Origin: Sporomusaceae bacterium | GTDB taxonomy: Bacteria > Bacillota > Negativicutes > DSM-13327 | Length of the DNA stretch: 11,979 nucleotides | Reading direction: 5' to 3' | Assembly: GCA_027492445.1 (NCBI GenBank) | Contig: JAPUES010000153.1 | Span: 1-11,979 of the forward strand | In this document: positions 6,795 to 11,979 of the stretch, in pieces | Layout: the number at the start of each line of letters is the position of its first letter | Position numbering within the stretch: the stretch's first letter is position 1 | The notes under the pieces: generated by a model | Told to the model about the DNA's origin: nothing | The model's input: only the letters and a program-made list of their open reading frames with translations | Database searches by the model: none | Translations under genes and position numbers: made by a program

Positions 6795-6956
6795 TTAAAA
6801 ATTTCCATTTTGCTCATACTCTACGATGCTCTTGCCAATCTGCCAATACGCTAATAACAACTCATTATTAATATGCCTTGCCACATTTTCACGGGCAATG
6901 CTCATTATTTGCTTGATTTCCACAATCATGTCTTTATCTAAGGTGTCCAGTGCCAT
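6795..6956 (-). pseudogene. N-terminal fragment of a DUF1016 (YhcG-type) protein
   Basis: A 53-codon frame with an ATG at 6956 and a ribosome site (GAGG, 7 nt spacing). It encodes EIKQIMSIARENVARHINNE followed by LLLAYWQIGKSIVEYEQNGNF. This is the start of the DUF1016 N-terminal domain, which in full-length proteins (about 330-380 residues) precedes a PDDEXK-type nuclease domain. The frame stops at 6795 and no matching downstream sequence is visible to the left, so the nuclease part is lost. These proteins occur with restriction-modification and other mobile loci. The fragment keeps its original start region, which suggests truncation by a deletion on its 3' side. A small functional protein is possible but less likely. 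Confidence 0.65.
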
Positions 6957-6976
6957 TCTTCTACCTCACCATTAAT

Positions 6977-6998
6977 TACGTTCCTAACGTATAGTATA
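6977..6998 (-). promoter_or_regulatory. Promoter -10 and palindromic operator of the DUF1016 fragment
   Basis: TACGTTcctAACGTA (6977-6991) is a perfect palindrome with 6-bp arms. It sits immediately downstream of a TATACT -10 box (6998-6993, minus strand) and upstream of the ribosome site. A repressor bound there would cover the transcription start. The -35 region is weak (TTTCTT at 17 bp). Confidence 0.4.
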
Positions 6999-7052
6999 TC
7001 ACCCTTTATCTACACAAGAAAACATGCCTATTATTTCATCCGTTTTTTCGCT

Positions 7053-7106
7053 AAAAAACTGGAGCAGTTCATTTTTGGAGGTGTTTGATTATAAAACTGC
7101 AGCTCC
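7053..7106 (-). terminator. Probable terminator after the DUF6904-like gene
   Basis: On the minus strand GGAGC-TGC-AGTT (7106-7095) can pair with AACTGCTCC (7069-7061), with a 3-nt bulge and a loop of about 25 nt, followed by AGTTTTTT (7060-7053). It lies 35 bp past the gene's stop. The loop is long, so strength is uncertain. Confidence 0.45.
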
Positions 7107-7140
7107 CCCTTATCATTAAACGTAATAGCTAGAATTCTTA

Positions 7141-7911
7141 CTACCAAACAAATTCATCAGGATATTCAATACCCTCTAAACGAATATCTCCTTCACAACA
7201 GCCATATTCTCTAGCCGCTTCCCTCACGACCTCCTTAATTTCATCGTGTTCAGCATCATTCCGATATTCTGCTATTCTTTTAGAAATTGCAGTTAGATTT
7301 TTCAAGCGTTTTTCCTTGGTCATATTGATATACTTGATGTTTAGTAAATCTACATACTGCCCAGCAATTTGCTCAATATGAATATAATCACCATTCATCA
7401 ATGTAAGCCAACGCTTAAAAGAAGTTTCTGTAAGTACTTCCTTCACACATTTCATAAATTCCCCTTGAAAAGAGCGAATTGTTGCTATTGTGTCATCCCA
7501 TATTACATTTTTACCAAGGGTATCATTATATACATATCTTGATTTACTAAGTTCTCTAATCCGTAATTTGACAAGTTCATTCAATGCCAGCATCACAAAT
7601 AGCATCTCGGGATAAAGATAATTGCATTTGTAATACACGTTGCTTTGGGGAACAATGATAGAGTGGAACTTCATTTTATCCTGATCCATGCCATTATCTA
7701 TCAGTTCAACCTCCCTATCCCCCTGGAAAGCGTGCCTAACATCATAGCAGAGCCCTAAAACACGAATTGATATAGCGCTATGAGTTTGATATTTTTCTGA
7801 AAATTCATCAATTGTAATTGCATAAAAAGCATCGACCAATTTATCTAAATCATTAAAGTCTCCGCTTATACAAACCCCTGCTAGATTTTCTGTATTTTTT
7901 ATTATAATCAT
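7141..7911 (-). CDS. Hypothetical protein, DUF6904-like
   Basis: A soluble cytoplasmic protein of 256 residues with no signal peptide or membrane helix. It begins MIIIKNTENLAGVCISGDFN. It continues with the conserved-looking RVLGLCYDVRHAFQGDREVE, then a KMKFHSIIVPQSNVYY segment and a helical LYPEMLFVMLALNELVKLR. The pattern (gDfxDLD, YDvRHAyqGdRev, MKfHSiI) is what I recall of the DUF6904 family of Bacillota, whose function is not known. The second half is helical and charged. The start is supported by GAGAGGTG about 5 nt before the ATG. It stands alone, with its own -10 box upstream and a hairpin downstream, inside an otherwise degraded region. It may therefore be an accessory or phage-defence-type cargo gene, but nothing in the sequence shows that. 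Confidence 0.7.
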   Translation of the reverse strand: MIIIKNTENLAGVCISGDFNDLDKLVDAFYAITIDEFSEKYQTHSAISIRVLGLCYDVRHAFQGDREVELIDNGMDQDKMKFHSIIVPQSNVYYKCNYLYPEMLFVMLALNELVKLRIRELSKSRYVYNDTLGKNVIWDDTIATIRSFQGEFMKCVKEVLTETSFKRWLTLMNGDYIHIEQIAGQYVDLLNIKYINMTKEKRLKNLTAISKRIAEYRNDAEHDEIKEVVREAAREYGCCEGDIRLEGIEYPDEFVW

Positions 7912-7941
7912 TGCCGCACCTCTCTCTTACTAATAGAAAGT

Positions 7942-7947
7942 ATTATA
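7942..7947 (-). promoter_or_regulatory. -10 box for the DUF6904-like gene
   Basis: A perfect TATAAT on the minus strand, about 30 bp before the start codon. The matching -35 (TTTTTA, 17 bp spacing) is poor, so the promoter is probably weak or assisted. Confidence 0.35.
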
Positions 7948-8116
7948 ATGGTCCCAAACCTAATTAAAAATAACAGTTCCCATTAAGCACATTTCTAAGC
8001 TTCTTAAATTTCTAAAAATTCATATCCCCATCCAATGTCTATTGATATTTTAATATTATCTTGGAAATGAGCGACTTTTAGTTTTATCACCAATATGCTA
8101 GTATGTTATAAATCAA

Positions 8117-8145
8117 TTGAATTTTCTTTGTTTCTTTGTTATAAT
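8117..8145 (+). promoter_or_regulatory. Promoter of the toxin-antitoxin operon
   Basis: TTGAAT (8117-8122) and a perfect TATAAT (8140-8145) are spaced by 17 bp. Predicted initiation near 8152 leaves a leader of about 50 nt before the antitoxin ATG at 8201. Its position rules out the longer antitoxin frame that opens with a TTG at 8117. Confidence 0.7.
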
Positions 8146-8200
8146 TATTTCAAGGATATTTTGTTCTTTCCTTGCATATATTACAAAGGAGATGTTTATT

Positions 8201-8566
8201 ATGCTCGCTAAAATTATGGAGCGTGGTCATATGGATAGAAAAATTATTAGCGTTTCTCAAAAGCGTCAAATCACTATCCCGCTTAAGTTTTTCAAGCAAC
8301 TTGGTCTTGAAACTGAAGTAGAATGCTTTGTTAAGGATGATGCTATCATTATTCGCCCATTTCATAATACACATGATGATTTTTCTGTGGAAATTTTAAA
8401 AGATCTTGTTGCTAAGGGAGTCTCTGGCGATGAGCTTGTACGTCAGTTTGAAGTAGAAACCAAGAACATACGAACTGCTATCGGTAATATGACCGCAGAA
8501 GCTGAGCGTATTGCAACTGGTGAAAGTCCTGCTGCCACTTTTGACGATGTATTTGGCCAGGATTAA
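8201..8566 (+). CDS. AbrB/SpoVT-type antitoxin
   Basis: A 121-residue DNA-binding antitoxin. Residues about 12-54 (RKIISVSQKRQITIPLKFF, then QLGLETEVECFVKDDAIIIRPF) form a swapped-hairpin AbrB/MazE-like domain with the typical RQITIP strand. The remaining C-terminal part is helical and acidic, ending GESPAATFDDVFGQD, and is the likely toxin-binding tail. The start at 8201 has AAAGGAG 9 nt upstream and lies inside the transcript predicted from the promoter at 8117-8145. A further ATG at residue 11 is possible but lacks a good site. It precedes a RelE/ParE-type toxin by 5 nt. By analogy with other such systems it should neutralise the toxin and repress its own promoter. Confidence 0.85.
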   Translation: MLAKIMERGHMDRKIISVSQKRQITIPLKFFKQLGLETEVECFVKDDAIIIRPFHNTHDDFSVEILKDLVAKGVSGDELVRQFEVETKNIRTAIGNMTAEAERIATGESPAATFDDVFGQD

Positions 8567-8571
8567 TAAAC

Positions 8572-8859
8572 ATGTATGATATCTTATTTAGCCCTGCTAC
8601 TGTGCGCTATTTGAAAAAGCTCAAGGATAAGCAGCTACACTTAAAATTTAAGGATGCCATCCTTTCTATACAAACAGATCCATATATTGGCCAAGCTAAG
8701 CGCGGTGACCTTTCTGGTATTTATGGCTTTGATATATACTACAATAAAACCAATTATGAAATTGCCTATTCCATTTTCGAGGTTGATGGTAAAAAAGTAG
8801 TCGTTTTACTTGCTGGTACTCGCGAGAATTTTTATGAAGAATTGAAACGTCTAATATAA
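8572..8859 (+). CDS. RelE/ParE-family toxin
   Basis: A 95-residue basic protein with the RelE/ParE fold pattern. An N-terminal strand (YDILFSPATVRYLKKL) leads into a helix pair. Then come GDLSGIYGFDIYYNKTNYEIAYSI strands and the closing strand VVVLLAGTRENFYEELKRL. The C-terminal AGTRENFY motif is common in this family. Members either cut ribosome-bound mRNA or inhibit gyrase, and the sequence does not tell which. Conserved-looking basic residues include R45 and R84. It starts 5 nt after the antitoxin stop with only a weak ribosome site, so its translation is probably coupled to the antitoxin. A strong terminator follows 20 bp downstream. The pair looks intact. Confidence 0.87.
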   Translation: MYDILFSPATVRYLKKLKDKQLHLKFKDAILSIQTDPYIGQAKRGDLSGIYGFDIYYNKTNYEIAYSIFEVDGKKVVVLLAGTRENFYEELKRLI

Positions 8860-8878
8860 TAAAAACTGTCAGCGTTAT

Positions 8879-8917
8879 AAACCTGCCTTTGTGGTTATTA
8901 CCATAAACGCAGGTTTT
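8879..8917 (+). terminator. Terminator of the toxin-antitoxin operon
   Basis: AAACCTGC (8879-8886) pairs with GCAGGTTT (8909-8916). Inside, TTTgTGGT pairs with ACCAtAAA around a TATT loop, giving a near-continuous stem of about 16 bp that ends in TTTT. Confidence 0.8.
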
Positions 8918-8948
8918 CGCATGTCAAATAAAAAGAATTATGTATGGC

Positions 8949-8986
8949 CATAATAGCTTTGACGTGTTGCATAAAAAGCTATTATG
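8949..8986. repeat. 12-bp inverted repeat between convergent genes
   Basis: CATAATAGCTTT (8949-8960) and AAAGCTATTATG (8975-8986) are perfect inverted arms with a 14-nt loop. The right arm includes the stop codon of the PIN remnant. Neither strand shows a U run after the stem, so it is not a classical terminator. It could be a Rho-assisted or stabilising hairpin. Confidence 0.6.
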
Positions 8987-9467
8987 ACTTGAGAGCCCCC
9001 TCCCATATATCGCGTTGAATTGGTCGCCGTGTGTGATCTTTAACTGGGAAATTTTCTTTATCTACAAGCTTAATCTTCCCTTGCTGAATTAGTTGCCGGC
9101 TAACTTGATGGCGATTATACCAAACTTTGGTTACTAGCTCATCGATTGTGTCCACAATTTCCGTAAGCCCCCTTGGTTCTTCAACCCATTCTTGCTCACT
9201 CATCAGATTATTAAATTCCTCTGGCTGAATATGATGCAGCGCCTCACTCAAGGTAATAAAATAAAGCGACTTCACCCTTGAAAAACAAGCTGCAATATCT
9301 GGGTGTGGTAATTTCTGATTAGAGTTCTGGAGGCTAAAATCATTAATGTTATGCGTAATAAAGGCAAAACGATTTCCCTCCGTTACTTTCGCCCCACTCA
9401 CATCTGCGTATACCTCAATCAGAATTGCATCACCTATACTATTTCGCTGTTTATGAAATAGCGTATC
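8982..9467 (-). pseudogene. C-terminal remnant of a PIN-domain protein (DUF4935/PIN_12-like)
   Basis: The coding-like frame is open from 9467 and reads LFHKQRNSIGDAILIEVYAD, then RFAFITHNINDFS, then PHPDIAACFSRVKSLYFITL and a C-terminal tail ending IQRDIWEGALKS. NSxxDAI and THNxxDFS are the third and fourth acidic motifs of DUF4935-type PIN nucleases. The first half of the PIN domain, including the first acidic residue, is missing. A GTG at 9401 could open a 139-residue frame, but homology clearly runs upstream of it, so this is a 5'-truncated gene. Its 5' edge overlaps the last codons of the neighbouring membrane-protein gene in another frame, which marks a recombination junction near 9461-9467. 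It is unlikely to be an active nuclease. Confidence 0.6.
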
Positions 9468-9856
9468 TCAATTGCATAGAGAATAAAAGATATTATCAAC
9501 GCTATAATTGTCCACTGTGGATCATAATTTAGCTTATATAGTTTCCATGTATTATCACCATGATTTCCCAACCATACTAATTTAGGATTGTTCTTGTCGT
9601 ACACAACCGAAACTTTGCTGTTAGTAGGATGATCTCTCCCCCATAAAACAACGTCCCCTGTGTAACCGTCATACGAAATCTTATAGTTATTAACTTTTGA
9701 TGATTTGTTCAATATTGCTTTATAAGGGGCGTAACACAACACCTTTCCATCAGTAAAAATACCGTTGTTCGCTAAATTAAATGAGTCAACTATAGAGTAG
9801 CCATTAAATATGATTAAGAGTAAAACAACTACTACAATTCGAATGATAACACGCAT
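9434..9856 (-). CDS. Small membrane protein, DUF3592-like
   Basis: A 140-residue protein with two membrane helices (about 3-18 and 115-133) flanking an extracytoplasmic domain. That domain includes the pattern YKISYDGYTGDVVLWGRDHP, then SKVSVVYDKNNPKLVWLG, which resembles DUF3592 proteins (a y...G..v.V.YdP.nP motif). The function of the family is unknown. The start at ATG 9856 is chosen because GGGAGGTG lies about 9 nt upstream; the frame extends 67 codons further but without a ribosome site. The last codons (about FINSEIV) share DNA with the PIN remnant's conserved FHKQRNSI segment, so the natural C-terminus may have been replaced at the junction. Confidence 0.6.
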   Translation of the reverse strand: MRVIIRIVVVVLLLIIFNGYSIVDSFNLANNGIFTDGKVLCYAPYKAILNKSSKVNNYKISYDGYTGDVVLWGRDHPTNSKVSVVYDKNNPKLVWLGNHGDNTWKLYKLNYDPQWTIIALIISFILYAIEIRYFINSEIV

Positions 9857-9880
9857 TGTATACACACCTCCCATGTCTAT

Positions 9881-9908
9881 AACATATAATTTTACAGTTT
9901 GGCAGCAA
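9881..9908 (-). promoter_or_regulatory. Possible promoter for the DUF3592-like gene
   Basis: On the minus strand TTGCTG (9908-9903) and TATGTT (9886-9881) are spaced by 16 bp, about 25 bp before the start codon. The -10 match is moderate. Confidence 0.3.
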
Positions 9909-10057
9909 GTAATTTCCCCTTCCAATTGTTGTTCTATCGATATGCAGTCATTATGGTGTACACCAATATTAATCATCAGATCAGACAAAAATAACTTCCA
10001 CTTGATTAGCTTATTCGTAAAGGTTAAATGAGAATTAGACAAAACATTAATTACCAT

Positions 10058-10380
10058 TGGGACTCATATTAAGAATATCATCTAATCAATCATTTATTCC
10101 GAAATGAAGAATCAGTATTTTTCTTTTGAAAGCGAAAAGCAGATTACTTCCTGAAACTTCTCCAAAATGCTCAGTAATGCAACTATACAGGGAACGTGGG
10201 ACAGGAATTATGTCCCTATATCAGAAAACAGGCTACTTGAGGGGGGGAATAACCTGTCCCTTCGTCCCTACTTTTGCATCTCCTTTCTGAAATTGACAAG
10301 TAGCCTTAAAACGTTTAGAAATCTTTTTATCTTCCACATTTCCATTGTGTTGCCGCTAAGGCTAGCCAGAATATGAATCC
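10058..10380. other. Intergenic region carrying a REP-like inverted-repeat element
   Basis: No gene is supported on either strand. The central part (10190-10306) is a nested set of inverted repeats listed separately; the flanks are AT-rich with nothing recognisable. The short open frame on the plus strand at 10167-10376 runs through the repeats and has no ribosome site. Confidence 0.6.
10190..10306. repeat. REP/BIME-like nested inverted repeat
   Basis: GGGACAGG (10198-10205) pairs with CCTGTCCC (10253-10260), extended outward by GGGAACG/CGTCCC with a bulge. GGGACA (10198-10203) can alternatively pair with TGTCCC (10211-10216). A second perfect 10-bp pair, AGGCTACTTG (10230-10239) and CAAGTAGCCT (10297-10306), interlocks with the first. 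GGGACAGG-type palindromes of this kind often accompany REP-associated Y1 transposases in Bacillota, though none is encoded here. Confidence 0.55.
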
Positions 10381-10716
10381 CTAATCCTCTTCATTTTTAT
10401 ACTTTTCTGGCAACCACTCCAGTAGTTCTTTGGAAACCAGATTGTTTTCCCTTAAATACAATATCATTTTAGGCAAATACTCTTTTGCTACATCAAAATA
10501 AGGTTCAACATAACCAATTTTAGATTCCAAACGCACTAACTCAGCATCTGCCCGCCTTACAAATATGACAACACCATCATAATCCTGCCCAATAAACAAT
10601 GCGATAGTATGGTTTATGTATGTTACAAGATTATAACAGGTCGAATTTCTTCGTAGCCATACAGGTTTCATTGTTTTAGTAAGCAGCAAAGTATAATCCT
10701 GTATTTCATTAATCAT
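10381..10716 (-). CDS. Hypothetical protein, 111 residues
   Basis: I do not recognise this gene. It encodes a small soluble protein without signal peptide or membrane helices. An N-terminal helix precedes a strand-rich middle (NHTIALFIGQDYDGVVIFVRR). Two acidic helices follow (AKEYLPKMILYLRENNLVS and KELLEWLPEKYKNEED). The start is well supported by GAGGTGA 4-5 nt before the ATG. It stands alone between the REP-like element and a stretch of gene fragments, which points to an accessory or mobile cargo gene. The small acidic profile would suit an immunity or antitoxin-like protein, but no partner is adjacent and this is only a guess. Confidence 0.65.
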   Translation of the reverse strand: MINEIQDYTLLLTKTMKPVWLRRNSTCYNLVTYINHTIALFIGQDYDGVVIFVRRADAELVRLESKIGYVEPYFDVAKEYLPKMILYLRENNLVSKELLEWLPEKYKNEED

Positions 10717-10836
10717 ATTTCACCTCATTAATTGATTCCTACAATTTTCATTCCCTATATGATTCAATACACATTTCTCATATAGCAAGTCTGACTAATT
10801 ATATTCTTCCATATGATGGTTTTTACCTGCATAAGA

Positions 10837-10867
10837 AAACGGTGCAATAATTACATTTGCACCGTTT
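10837..10867 (-). terminator. Intrinsic terminator, leftward
   Basis: AAACGGTGCAA (10837-10847) and TTGCACCGTTT (10857-10867) are perfect 11-bp arms with a 9-nt loop. On the minus strand the stem runs into TTTTCTT. It begins 2 bp after the stop of the 34-codon frame at 10869. Confidence 0.7.
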
Positions 10868-10868
10868 A

Positions 10869-10973
10869 CTATTTCTTTATGATGTCTATTACGAACATAC
10901 CATCACTGAAATGTAAGTGACCAACCATCGGCTCTACCCCACAAGTCATTGTTACACTTGGCTTAATTCCCAT
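10869..10973 (-). pseudogene. 34-codon frame ending at a terminator, probable gene remnant
   Basis: The frame starts MGIKPSVTMTCGVEPMVGH and ends LHFSDGMFVIDIIKK. It looks like the C-terminal end of a real protein, alternating polar and hydrophobic in strand fashion, and it stops directly before a strong hairpin. AAGGG lies 9 nt before the ATG, so a small functional protein cannot be excluded. I cannot assign a family. Confidence 0.35.
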
Positions 10974-10985
10974 CACACCATACCC

Positions 10986-11034
10986 TTACACGAATCTCTC
11001 TGACTTTCGTGTAAAAGTATCCAGTTTCGTGTAA
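10986..11034. repeat. TTCGTGTAA repeat cluster
   Basis: TTCGTGTAA occurs at 11006-11014 and 11026-11034 as a direct repeat with a 20-bp period (TTTCGTGTAAA in both). It also occurs inverted as TTACACGAA at 10986-10994. Three copies in 49 bp suggest binding sites for a DNA-binding protein. Confidence 0.55.
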
Positions 11035-11133
11035 AGGTTCAACCCCCAACAAACGTTCGCCCCTAAAATCGTCGTCTACGAAAACATATAAACACACTTA
11101 GAAAATTAACCAAAACCTGCGAAACCTTTGATA

Positions 11134-11271
11134 TCAAGCCTTACGACGTTCTATCAACGCCACACACTCCACATGCTCGTTGGCAGAAACATGATAAAAT
11201 TTAGCAAATTTGTTAATTTGCGTAAAAGTTATCCCCGTTAAAGTAATTGGGGGTAACGGAAAAAATAACAT
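11134..11271 (-). pseudogene. Possible C-terminal tail of an RNA methyltransferase (RlmD/TrmA-like)
   Basis: A 45-codon frame ends in SANEHVECVALIERRKA. In RlmD-family 23S rRNA uracil methyltransferases the protein ends with a HVE.V.L..R motif of this kind. The first part (LFFPLPPITLTGITFTQINK) does not match and no SAM-binding domain is present. If the assignment is right, this is only the last 15-20 residues of the gene fused to unrelated sequence. The family call rests on one short motif. Confidence 0.3.
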
Positions 11272-11412
11272 TCTCTATTCACTTCTAGCATCTCGCCGAA
11301 AACCGCCATTTTCCCTCAACTTCAAAATACATACCTCGTCAATTTCAATTCGCATATGCCCTTCTCAAGCTATTTCCACGCTTTTCCAAAATGCATATAC
11401 CCACCATGCGCA

Positions 11413-11922
11413 TCAAGCATCGACATCTGCAATCAGTAAATCTCTAAGCCATTTAGGCAAATGATTTACCTTCTTAAACTGTAAAATTTTCTGAGCAACC
11501 TCGGCAGCATCTTCTTCTCGCCAAAATCGATCTCTGCGATAACATTCTTGACTGCAGAATTTACGCCAACTGATCCCTAACGATTTGAATTCTTTCCCGC
11601 AATATTCACAGTTTAGCCCATATGATTTCCGATGTTCTGCTTCCCATGCTCTTTTACAGTTTAATGAGCAGTATTTTTTCTTCCGTCCTCGGCCAGTTTG
11701 TTCAAGCTTCATACCGCAATGTAGGCAAACTACAAAAGCCATTTCTTCTTTCATTAGTTTGCGGAACTCAACTACTAACTCTGATGCGTATCCATTCAAA
11801 CCTTCTCTTACACAATAGTTCCTAACAGAGTCTCTTGATAACCTTGTAGATTTTGCTATTTTTGCATATCCAACACCTTGGTAACGTAGCATTTTAATTT
11901 TTTGTCTTTGTTCATTTGTCAT
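11413..11922 (-). CDS. Helix-turn-helix protein with two zinc fingers
   Basis: A 169-residue probable DNA-binding protein. Residues about 5-40 form a resolvase/sigma-region-4-like helix-turn-helix (QRQKIKMLRYQGVGYAKIAK, then STRLSRDSVRNYC). Two zinc-binding modules follow: C66xxC69...C85xxxC89 and C105xxC108...C123xxxC127. Each is followed by a basic or aromatic helix (KRAWEAEH and YRRDRFWREED). Similar HTH plus double-zinc-finger proteins occur in Bacillota, often near serine recombinases and transposons, and are commonly mislabelled as sigma factors. The start at ATG 11922 is chosen because AGGAGGGG lies 6 nt upstream; a start at 11952 would precede that site. The leader folds into a hairpin next to the ribosome site. 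The exact role is unknown. Confidence 0.75.
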   Translation of the reverse strand: MTNEQRQKIKMLRYQGVGYAKIAKSTRLSRDSVRNYCVREGLNGYASELVVEFRKLMKEEMAFVVCLHCGMKLEQTGRGRKKKYCSLNCKRAWEAEHRKSYGLNCEYCGKEFKSLGISWRKFCSQECYRRDRFWREEDAAEVAQKILQFKKVNHLPKWLRDLLIADVDA

Positions 11923-11935
11923 GATTATCCCCTCC

Positions 11936-11972
11936 TGACAAGCATTCATCACTCAAAAAATGATGCTTGTCA
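11936..11972 (-). promoter_or_regulatory. Leader inverted repeat adjoining the ribosome site
   Basis: On the minus strand TGACAAGCATCA (11972-11961) is the inverted partner of TGATGAATGCTTGTCA (11951-11936), with a 4-nt bulge. The right arm abuts the AGGAGGGG ribosome site of the zinc-finger gene. TTGACA (11973-11968) is embedded in the first arm. It could be an operator, a translation-controlling hairpin or the end of a mobile element. Confidence 0.45.
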
Positions 11973-11979
11973 AGGATAT

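Larger units (their letters stand above)
10717..11412. other. Long gene-poor stretch with short remnants and repeats
   Basis: No intact gene of normal size is supported. From left to right it holds an 8-bp inverted repeat CTATATGA/TCATATAG (10755-10762, 10778-10785), a minus-strand terminator (10837-10867), a 34-codon frame ending at that terminator (10869-10973), a TTCGTGTAA repeat cluster (10986-11034), a possible methyltransferase tail (11134-11271) and a 26-codon frame with AAGGG just upstream (11275-11355, MRIEIDEVCILKLRENGGFR...). The mixture suggests serial deletion. Confidence 0.5.

Noticed and set aside
7020..7140. Coding-like minus-strand frame ILAITFNDKGELQFYNQTPP just after the DUF6904-like gene
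   Set aside because: It has no start or ribosome site and overlaps a probable terminator. It could be a lost C-terminus of another gene but is too short to support.
8117..8200. Longer antitoxin frame starting at TTG 8117 with a hydrophobic N-terminus
   Set aside because: The TTG is the -35 box of a near-consensus promoter, and the only good ribosome site precedes ATG 8201.
10986..11034. CRISPR array
   Set aside because: There are only three 9-bp copies, one inverted, with no spacer-repeat regularity and no cas genes.
11228..11257. GTTATCCCC...GGGGGTAAC inverted repeat as a terminator or origin element
   Set aside because: The stem contains a mismatch or wobble, has no U tract, and a single DnaA-like TTATCC is not enough to propose an origin.
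11210..11464. Plus-strand 84-codon frame
   Set aside because: It has low-complexity Ser/His content, no ribosome site, and overlaps the end of the zinc-finger gene on the opposite strand.

Overview
The window looks like a low-to-moderate GC, anaerobic Bacillota chromosome segment. The best guess is Negativicutes (Sporomusaceae-like) or a respiring clostridium. This rests on strong AGGAGG-type ribosome sites, short intergenic spacers, Tat-exported iron-sulfur and cytochrome b respiratory proteins, and a DUF2680-type secreted protein beside a two-component system. The genus is an inference; there is no rRNA or tRNA to anchor it.

Left part (about 1-5950), intact and ordered, all on the minus strand. 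Reading in the direction of transcription: a Tat-signal HybA/FdnH-like iron-sulfur subunit (4920-5906); an FdnI-like cytochrome b (4240-4917); a secreted DUF2680-like protein (3593-4105); an OmpR/PhoB-type response regulator (2838-3533); its histidine kinase (1481-2836, GTG start); and a NapH-like membrane ferredoxin with an exported helical N-terminal domain (298-1422). A strong bidirectional terminator (192-247) closes the run. The first two genes form an electron-transfer module with no catalytic subunit in the window. The last four look like one transcription unit. An 11-bp-spaced direct repeat lies upstream of the DUF2680 gene and could be the regulator's own binding site. A promoter on the other strand at 42-70 reads into the same terminator and may define a small RNA.

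Middle and right part (about 5950-11979), an accessory, decaying region. It holds gene remnants: a serine-recombinase-like C-terminus with an in-frame stop (6018-6360), a DUF1016 N-terminal fragment (6795-6956), the C-terminal half of a PIN-type (DUF4935-like) protein (8982-9467) and possible tails of other genes (10869-10973, 11134-11271). Between them are apparently intact small genes: a DUF6904-like protein, an AbrB-type antitoxin with a RelE/ParE-type toxin (the only plus-strand genes, with a near-consensus promoter and a strong terminator), a DUF3592-like membrane protein whose last codons run into PIN-gene DNA, an unknown 111-residue protein, and a helix-turn-helix/double-zinc-finger protein at the right edge. 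A REP-like nested inverted repeat (10190-10306) and TTCGTGTAA repeats (10986-11034) fill two of the gaps.

Interpretation: a regulated respiratory or redox-sensing operon sits next to the scar of one or more mobile elements. The recombinase remnant lies directly upstream of the iron-sulfur gene, so loss of a former upstream catalytic gene by insertion or deletion is possible but not shown. I saw no CRISPR array, tRNA, rRNA or intact insertion sequence.
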